A stretch of 64,000 nucleotides of DNA from Pycnopodia helianthoides (taxonomy: Eukaryota > Echinodermata > Asteroidea > Forcipulatida > Asteriidae), in NCBI GenBank assembly GCA_032158295.1, contig CM063258.1, positions 16,901,703 to 16,965,702 of the forward strand, written 5' to 3'. The stretch's first letter is position 1. Each line of letters starts with the position of its first letter. A program made the translations under genes and the position numbers. This document shows, in pieces, positions 1 to 9,600 of the stretch. The notes below the pieces were generated by a model. The model had not been told where the DNA came from. It ran no database searches and saw only the letters and a program-made list of their open reading frames with translations.

Positions 1-397
1 GCAGTTCTGGCTAGGGTAGGTAATAATAATAATCATAATACAAGCATTTATAAAGCCCATTTTTCCAATGGTTAAAATGTGCTGAGGATAATGATTCCAG
101 AGAGGAAACAAAGTAATTGAACAGACACCTTAAGATGAAAATAGGTATGACTTGAGTTTGATCGTTTAAATTGAATAGGGTCCAGCTACTGAGAAGGCCT
201 TGTCACCTGCATGTTTGAATGTGCGATGTATTTTTAAGTAACGCTCCGAGCGGAGGCCACTTCGGTTGGGCATGCTGAGATCACGTGAGTCTGTTATGTA
301 ATTTGGGTGTGTGTAGACAACTCAGCCAGCCACTTGATTTACCAGTTTACATTGTAATTCACTTATTGATTTGTTCTTGTTGCTCTGTTTACTCTAG

Positions 398-616
398 AAG
401 TTAGAGCTTGAGCGTTTTCTGCTGTATGCCCATGGTCCAGACCTTTGTAGGAGTTCTGATCTTAAACATGCTTTGGCTAACTGCTTAGAGGCCTTGATGG
501 GAGCACTGTTTCTGGAAGGAGGTCTACCGATAGTGAGACGAATCTTCTGTAATCTTTTGTTTGATACGGAGAAATTGAGGAGAATATGGATGGACCATCC
601 AAAGCATCCTTTGCAG
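398..616 (+). CDS. drosha: drosha exon: end of RNase III domain a
   Basis: Seventy-three codons in phase 0, after a TTTACTCTAG acceptor and before GTGGGT. It starts [20 protein letters not shown] and carries the [16 protein letters not shown] helix of domain a. It ends [10 protein letters not shown], matching the loop between the two RNase III domains. Confidence 0.93.
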
Positions 617-3600
617 GTGGGTGTATTTTTTCTGTGTTTGACGTGTTTTCTCATTTCGATATGCGCGAGACTTACATATTCTTTAGAAGGACCTCATGAA
701 GAAGTTTTTTTCCCATTAAAATTGTCAGCATTGAACACTGCAGTTTTCATATGAGCTTTTCTTGTTTATTGCTATCTTATTTCCTTTTCTTTTATAGCTT
801 GAGTTTCCACAAGGTGACAGACATATGATTCAATATTCTAGTATATTGCAGGTAAAGTGGGTATTATTTGATGTCATTGTCTTGATAATTATGTATTCTA
901 CAGATTGAAAGAAATCCTTTCCTTAACAGAATTCAATTATTTGTTTCTTGGTCAATGGTGCACATTTGTAACAACCTTTTGTATAAATATCAATGACTAT
1001 TCAAAAGCTTACTCAATATGAAGTATGACAGTAAACTTTGTTGAAACACTGTGCTTATAGATGAAAAATGACTATTTTATTAAAAGTAGCAATGTAACGG
1101 TTCCATGGCATGTAGATTGTTTGTAATGTTTGAGAATTATTGAAATGTCGATCAATGATTATTTTTAAGATGCTGAGTAAATTTGAGGAGTCTACAGGAA
1201 TTAAATTTCAACACATTCGATTACTTGCCCGAGCATTTACACAGAGGACCATGAGCTATACGAATCTTACCAGGTAAATCTCTGCAGGATTCTGTTACTG
1301 TAGAAATTAACTTCATGACTGTTAGATCAGATTCTCTATCCATTCTGTAATAGATTCAGAGAATTGTTTTATATCCAACGTCAAAAGCCACTCGTGTTAG
1401 TGACTTCTTAAATTGTCATTAAATTCAATAAAATTGTTTGAAACTTTCATAAAAACTAACTGGTGAACTGAGGTGACCTGTTATTGATATGATTTGTTTA
1501 TTTAGAGGTCACAATCAGAGAATGGAGTTTCTTGGTGACACAGTGCTTCAACTCATCACATCTAATTACTTGTATAAACATTTTCCGAATCATCATGAAG
1601 GACATTTATCTGTAAGTATGACTGTTTGGGATTCATCAGACTGTGCATGTCTTGATGGTATTCAAACCCTCCATCCAATGAGAGCATTCATCAGACTGTG
1701 CATGTCTCAATGGTATTCAAACCCTCCATCCAATGAGAGCATTCATCAGACTGTGCATGTCTCAATGGTATTCAAACCCTCCATCCAATGAGAGCATTCA
1801 TCAGACTGTGCATGTCTATGGTATTCAAACCCTCCATCCAATGAGAGCATTCATCAGACTGTGCATTTCTTGTTGGTATTCAAACCCTCCATCCAATGAG
1901 AGCATTCATCAGACTGTGCATGTCTTGGTATTCAAACCCTCCATCCAATGAGAGCATTTATCAGACTGTGCATGTCTATTGGTATTCAAACCCTCCATCC
2001 AATGAGAGCATTCATCAGACTGTGCATGTCTCAATGGTATTCAAACCCTCCATCCAATGAGAGCATTCATCAGACTGTGCATGTCTTAATGGTATTCAAA
2101 CCCTCCATCCAATGAAGGGCATTCATCAGACTGTGCATGTCTTTATGGTATTCAAACCCTCCATCCAATGAGAGCATTCATCAGACTGTGCATGTCTCAA
2201 TGGTATTCAAACCCTCCATCCAATGAGAGCATTCATCAGACTGTGCATGTCTTGTTGGTATTCAAACCCTCCATCCAATGAGAGCATTCATCAGACTGTG
2301 CATGTTTGTTGGTATTCAAACCTCCGTCCAATGAGAGCATTATCAGACTGTGCATGTCTGTTGGTATTCAAACCCTCCCAGTGAGAGCATTCACAGACTG
2401 TGCATGTCTTGTGTATTCAAACCTCATCCAATGAGAGCATGCATCAGACTGTGCATGTTTGTATTCAACCCTCCATCCAATGAGAGCATTCATCAGACTG
2501 TGCATGTCTCAATGGTATTCAAACCCTCATCCAATGAGAGCATTCATCAGACTGTGCATGTCTCATGGTATTCAACCCTCCATCCAATGAGAGCATTCAT
2601 CAGACTGTGCATCTCAATGGTATTCAAACCCTCCATCCAATGAGAGCATTCATCAACTGTCATGTCTTGTTGGTATTCAAACCCTCCATCCAATGAGAGC
2701 ATTCAAGACTGTGCATGTCTCAATGGTATTCAAACCCCCATCCAATGAGAGCATTCATCAGATGTGCATGTCTTGTTGGTATTCAAACCTCCATCCAATG
2801 AGACATTCATCAGATGTGCATGTTCATGGTATCAAACCTCCATCCAATGAGAGCATTCATCAGACTGTGCATGTCTGTTGGTATTCAAACCCTCCATCCA
2901 ATGAGACATTCATCAGACTGTGCATGTCTTGTTGGTATTCAAACCTCCATCCATGAGAGCATTATCAGACTGTGCATGTCTTGTGGTATTCAAACCCTCC
3001 ATCCAATGAGAGCATTCATCAGACTGTGCATGTATTGTTGGTATTCAAACCCTCCATCCAATGAGGGCATTCATCAGACTGTGCATGTCTCATGGTATTC
3101 AACCCCATCCAATGAGAGCATTCTCAGACTGTGCATTCTTTTGGTATTCAAACCCTCCATCCAATGAGAGCATTCATAGACTGTGCATGTATGTTGGTAT
3201 TCAAACCCTCCGTCCAATGAGAGCATTCATCAGACGTGCATTCTTGTTGTATTCAAACCCTATCCAATGAGAGCATTCATCAGACTGTGCATGTCTTGTT
3301 GGTATCAACCCTCATCCAATGAGAGATCACAGACTGTGCATGTCTCAATGGATTCAAACCCTCATCCAATGAGAGCATTCATCAGACTGTGCATGTCTTG
3401 GTTTCAACCCCCATCAATGGAGATTCATCGACTGTGCATGTCTCAAGTATTCAAACCTCATCCATGAAATCATCGACTGTGTTCCATGGATTCAACCCTC
3501 CATCAATGAGAGCATCATCAGACTGTGATGCTGTGTATTCAAACCCTCATCCAATGAGAGCATTCATCAGACTGTGCATGTCTCAATGGTATTCAAACCC

Positions 3601-6600
3601 TCCATCCAATGAGAGCATTCATCAGACTGTGCATGTCTTGTTGGTATTCAAACCCTCCATCCAATGAGAGCATTCATCAGACTGTGCATGTCTTGTTGGT
3701 ATTCAAACCCTCCATCCAATGAGAGCATTCATCAGACTGTGCATGTCTTGTTGGTATTCAAACCCTCCATCCAATGAGAGCATTCATCAGACTGTGCATG
3801 TCTTGTTGGTATTCAAACCCTCCATCCAATGAGAGCATTCATCAGACTGTGCATGTTCAATGGTATTCAAACCCTCCATCCAATGAGAGCATTCATCAGA
3901 CTGTGCATGTCTCAATGGTATTCAAACCCTCCATCCAATGAGAGCATTCATCAGACTGTGCATGTCTATGGTATTCAAACCCTCCATCCAATGAGAGCAT
4001 TCATCAGACTGTGCATGTCTTTGGTATTCAAACCCTCCATCCAATGAGAGCATTCATCAGACTGTGCATGTCTTGGTATTCAAACCCTCCATCCAATGAG
4101 AGCATTCATCAGACTGTGCATGTCTTGTTGGTATTCAAACCCTCCATCCAATGAGAGCATTCATCAGACTGTGCATGTTCAATGGTATTCAAACCCTCCA
4201 TCCAATGAGAGCATTCATCAGACTGTGCATGTCTCAGTGGTATTCAAACCCTCCATCCAATGAGAGCATTCATCAGACTGTGCATGTTCATTGGTATTCA
4301 AACCCTCCATCCAATGAGAGCATTCATCAGACTGTGCATGTCTCATGGTATTCAAACCCTCCATCCAATGAGAGCATTCATCAGACTGTGCATGTCTTGT
4401 TGGTATTCAAACCTCCATCCAATGAGAGCATTCATCAGACTGTGCATGTCTTGTTGGTATTCAAACCCTCCATCCAATGAGAGCATTCATCAGACTGTGC
4501 ATGTCTCAATGGTATTCAAACCCTCCATCCAATGAGAGCATTCATCAGACTGTGCATGTCTTGTTGGTATTCAAACCCTCCATCCAATGAGAGCATTCAT
4601 CAGACTGTGCATGTCTTTGGTATTCAAACCTCATCCAATGAGAGCATTCATCAGACTGTGCATGTCTTGTTGGTATTCAAACCCTCCATCCAATGAGAGC
4701 ATTCATCAGACTGTGCATGTCTCAATGGTATTCAAACCCTCCATCCAATGAGAGCATTCATCAGACTGTGCATGTCTTGTTGTATTCAAACCCTCCATCC
4801 AATGAGAGCATTCATCAGACTGTGCATGTCTCAATGGTATTCAAACCCTCCATCCAATGAGAGCATTCATCAGACTGTGCATGTCTTGTTGGTATTCAAA
4901 CCCTCCATCCAATGAGAGCATTCATCAGACTGTGCATGTCTTGTTGGTATTCAAAACCCTCCATCCAATGAGAGCATTCATCAGACTGTGCATGTCTCAG
5001 TTGGTATTCAAACCCTCCATCCAATGAGAGCATTCATCAGACTGTGCATGTCTTGTTGGTATTCAAACCCTCCATCCAATGAGAGCATTCATCAGACTGT
5101 GCATGTCTATGGTATTCAAACCCTCCATCCATAGAGAGCATTCATCAGACTGTGCATGTCTTGTTGGTATTCAAACCCTCCATCCAATGAGAGCATTCAT
5201 CAGACTGTGCATGTCTTGTTGTATTCAAAACCCTCATCCAATGAAGCATTCATCACTGTGCATGTCTGTTGGTATTCAAACCCTCCATCCAATGAGAGCA
5301 TTCATCAGACTGTGCATGTCTTGTTGGTATTCAAACCCTCCATCCAATGAGAGCATCATCAGACTGTGCATGTCTCAATGGTATTCAAACCCTCCATCCA
5401 ATGAGAGCATTCATCAGACTGTGCATGTCTCATGGTATTCAAACCCTCCATCCAATGAGAGCATTCATCAGACTGTGCATGTCTTCATGGTATTCAAACC
5501 CTCCATCCAATGAGAGCATTCATCAGACTGTGCATGTCTCAATGGTATTCAAACCCTCCATCCAATGAGAGCATTCATCAGACTGTGCATGTCTTGTTGG
5601 TATTCAAACCCTCCATCCAATGAGAGCATTCATCAGACTGTGCTGTCTCAATGGTATTCAAACCCTCCATCCAATGAGAGCATTCATCAGACTGTGCATG
5701 TCTTGTTGGTATTCAAACCCTCCATCCAATGAGAGCATTCATCAGACTGTGCATGTCTTGTTGGTATTCAAACCCTCCATCCAATGAGAGCATTCATCAG
5801 ACTGTGCATGTCTCATGGTATTCAAACCCTCCATCCAATGAGAGCATTCATCAGACTGTGCATGTCTTGTTGGTATTCAAACCCTCCATCCAATGAGAGC
5901 ATTCATCAGACTGTGCATGTCTTGTTGGTATTCAAACCCATCCAATGAGAGCATTCATCAGACTGTGCATGTCTTGTTGGTATTCACACCCTCCATCCAA
6001 TGAGAGCATTCAACAGACTGTGCATGTCTCATGGTATTCAAACCCTCCATCCAATGAGAGCATTCATCAGACTGTGCATGTCTTGTTGGTATTCAAACCC
6101 TCCATCCAATGAGAGCATTCATCAGACTGTGCATGTCTTGTTGGTATTCAAACCCTCCATCCAATGAGAGCATTCATCAGACTGTGCATGTCTTGTTGGT
6201 ATTTAAATTTGATTCATAGATACCTGGGACAGTTTATCCATTCTGATTGATCGGAGGAATCACATGGCCATGTTTAATATGTTATATGAACACAGTCGAA
6301 GTGTTTAAACATAGACTGGCAACTTTTTGTCAAAGAGGGCGCTATCAGGTTTGCGTGGAGCTCGCAAATGTTTAGGTCCCATATCTTATTTCGTCCAAGT
6401 TTGAAACTTGTGTGCAATAGTTTGAAACTTAAGTGCGCAAGTTCAAAACTTGCGCGATGCAGATTTGTCTACACTCATAAAAACTCTGAGTTGAGGTGAG
6501 CTGAGGCTAAACTGTCAGATTTGTTGTCAACTTTTACAGGGTCTTTGAATATTTTTAGGGGAAAGGTATTTATGAATGGGAATCAAAGTGTGTTGAATCG

Positions 6601-9600
6601 GTGATTTTAACCCGCCGAGGCCTGGTTCCTGATAATTTTACCTCAATTGTCTCGGTAAAATGATCAAGAACCAGGCCTCTGGGGGTTTCAACCACTAGTT
6701 TAAAACTCTTCATCCACACATTGATTCCCTTATTTAGCTCAGCACATGAGAGCTTCACAGTTTACAAGAGTGTTGTCTTTATTCTATTAATAGTTAATAG
6801 TAACACAATAGATTATTGTAATTAATAGAATCAAAGTAATTGATATCAATGATTATTTTACACAGCTTCTACGCAGTTCCTTAGTGAACAATAAGACCCA
6901 AGCCATGGTTGCCGCAGATCTTGGCATGTCGGAATACATCATTGATGCTAAGAATCGAACACTTGAAGATGGAGGACCTCTACCTACCAAACTTCTTGCT
7001 GATCTCCTGGAAGGTAGGTCTTCATGCAAATCATTCTATTAGAACAGATTCATTTGCAAGACTAAGTTAGCAGAAAAGGCATATTTGATGGACTTTTTAT
7101 TTCTAGCAGTCAAAGTGTTCAATCTAAATAGAATCAAATAACTAAAATTCATAGATTATTTAAACAGTATTAATATTAATACCGAATAATAATTCTGACT
7201 GAAACATTTGTTTGCTTTATTTAGCTTTTGTTGGTGCACTGTTCGTTGACCAGGGTATAGAGTCAGTTACAGTCTTCTGTGGAGTTTGTTTCTTCCCAAG
7301 GTTGAAGGTTGGTTTATCCATGACTGTCTTGTTTCTTGATGGATTGTTTATTATTGACAAGCCTCAAATGAGACATATATAGTGGTATGGTCTCAAAGTC
7401 AGGATGCTGTTTAGTTCTACTAATAATTGCCTACGGGAGACAGAGATATAGACAGTACATGCTGTATAAACAGAATAACATACAACAAGGCTGCCATGGC
7501 TAAGCAGCTTAATTAAATGATGCACCTGTCATGTATGTTACTTGCAGGTACTGTACATACATACATAGTAAGTTTGTTATGACAGGCTTATACCGGGTTT
7601 TAGTTGATGCATACATTATTGACTTTTATTTGTCTAATTCTTCCTGAGAAAGAATTTGATGAATACATTATTGACTATTTTATGTCTAATTCTTTCTGAT
7701 GCAATATTTTAGTGGATGCATTTATTATTGTCTATTCTATGTCTAATTCTGCCTAATACAAGATTTTACTTGATGAATATACTATTGTCTACTCTATGTC
7801 TTATTCTTCCTGATAGAGGATTTTAGTTGATATATAAATACTGTCTATTCTATGTCTAATTCTTTCTGATACAATATTTTAGTTGATGCATTTATTATTG
7901 TCTATTCTATGTCTAATTCTTCAAGATTTTAGTTGATGCATTTATTATTGTGTATTCTATGTCTAATTCTTCAAGATTTTAGTTGATGCATTTATTATTG
8001 TCTCTTCTATGTCTAATTCTTCCTGATACAAGATTTTTAGTTGATGAACACATTATTGTCTCTTCTATGTCTATTTATTTATGATACAGGATTTTAGTTG
8101 ATGAATACATTATTGACTATTTTATGTGTAATTCTTCCTACAGGATTTTATTTACAGTCAGCATTGGAATGATGCCAAATCACAACTTCAGCAATGTTGT
8201 CTTACTCTGAGAACAGAAGGCAAGGAACCAGACGTTCCTCAGTACAAGTGAGTCTTTTATAATCTTCCATAAATCAACTTTTAAAAAACCTGTTAAACAT
8301 TTGCACAAATAAAATGTTTATTATTAGTCAATCTTAGAAGAAGATATTTTGTTTATTGCAGATTAAATAAAAATTATAAATTCATGAACAACCACGTGTT
8401 CAGTTCAACTTAATTTGTAACATTTGTAGCTTTTTGGAATTTTGATCTTTGATCAGATTTTGACTTCCCATCCAAACCAATATATTTTTTTCTTAAATTC
8501 TTGTATGAAGAAGTTTAGTCAAGATTGTTCAAATGTTGAAATCTTCTGGTGCATTGACATTGATTGCAGTACAAATAGCTGACACTTTCTTTTGGTTAAT
8601 GAGTCTAATTTATTTTGATGTTGTTACGTTCTTTAATAAGGGTTATCAGCCAACATGGACCAACTAACAATCGAGTTTACAACGTTGCAGTTTACTTCCG
8701 GAATAAAAGATTAGGAACAGGATGTGCATCCAAGTAAGATATTTTGTTAATCATATTCAAAAGTAGAAAATATGATAAACTGTTGAATGTTTTCACCACA
8801 GTATTTCAGTTGCATATATTTGTATAATTCTACATTTCTTGTGGCCATTTGAGCCAGTCAGGTTCTAATAAACAAATAAAGCATTAGAGGGTACACTGGA
8901 ATAAGACAAGAGTCAGGTAACCATACATTAATTATTGTACTATATTTGTTTGTATGTAGTACTCAAGATGCCCAAATGGAAGCAGCAAAGGATGCATTGC
9001 AAAACTGTAAGTACAATAAATGAAAGTTTAAATGTTACAAACAATTGACAATCACAAAAAACCTAGACATTGATGTGCATCCATTTTCAGTGTACGACAA
9101 GTGCCATATAAAGTGTTAGGTAGGCATTAGGAGTTCCCTAGGACATGGGTACCAGTGTTCCATAAGCACTAGGTGCAATTGTTCTGTAGGCCCTAGGCAC
9201 CACTGTTCCCTAGGTCGTGGGTACCAGTGTTCCATAGAAACTAGGTACAACTGTTCCATAGGTCCTTGGCACCAGTGTTTCATAAACACTAGGCACCACT
9301 GTTCCCTAGGCTGTGGGCACCAGTGTTCCATAGACACCAGTGTTGTAGTCGAGACCAGTACACCCAAGACCAAGACCAAGACCAAGACCAAGACCAAGAC
9401 CAGCAAGTCCAAGACCAAGAGCAAGACTCAGCATTTTGAGACCAAGACCAGAGGGTCCGAGACCGAGACCTCGAGACCTTAATCATAATAATAATAATCA
9501 TATGTAACAAAAAATCGGGCAGCAGCGACTCACTTGCAGCAGTTTATATAAGAACGTTCTTTTAATGAGATAACATTTATTTATCTTGACTCTTTGTCTT

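Noticed and set aside
1489..5568. Overlapping open frames giving peptides such as [10 protein letters not shown] and [10 protein letters not shown]
   Set aside because: They lie in the 55-bp minisatellite, change frame with every spacer variant and have no family features. The repeat alone explains them.
1631..6203. Array of regularly spaced repeats as a CRISPR-like locus
   Set aside because: The units are directly adjacent with 3-7-nt variable joints, not unique spacers, and this is an animal intron.
1631..6203. Minisatellite hairpins as direct Drosha substrates
   Set aside because: The stem is about eight base pairs with a bulge, far shorter than the roughly 35 bp Drosha needs.
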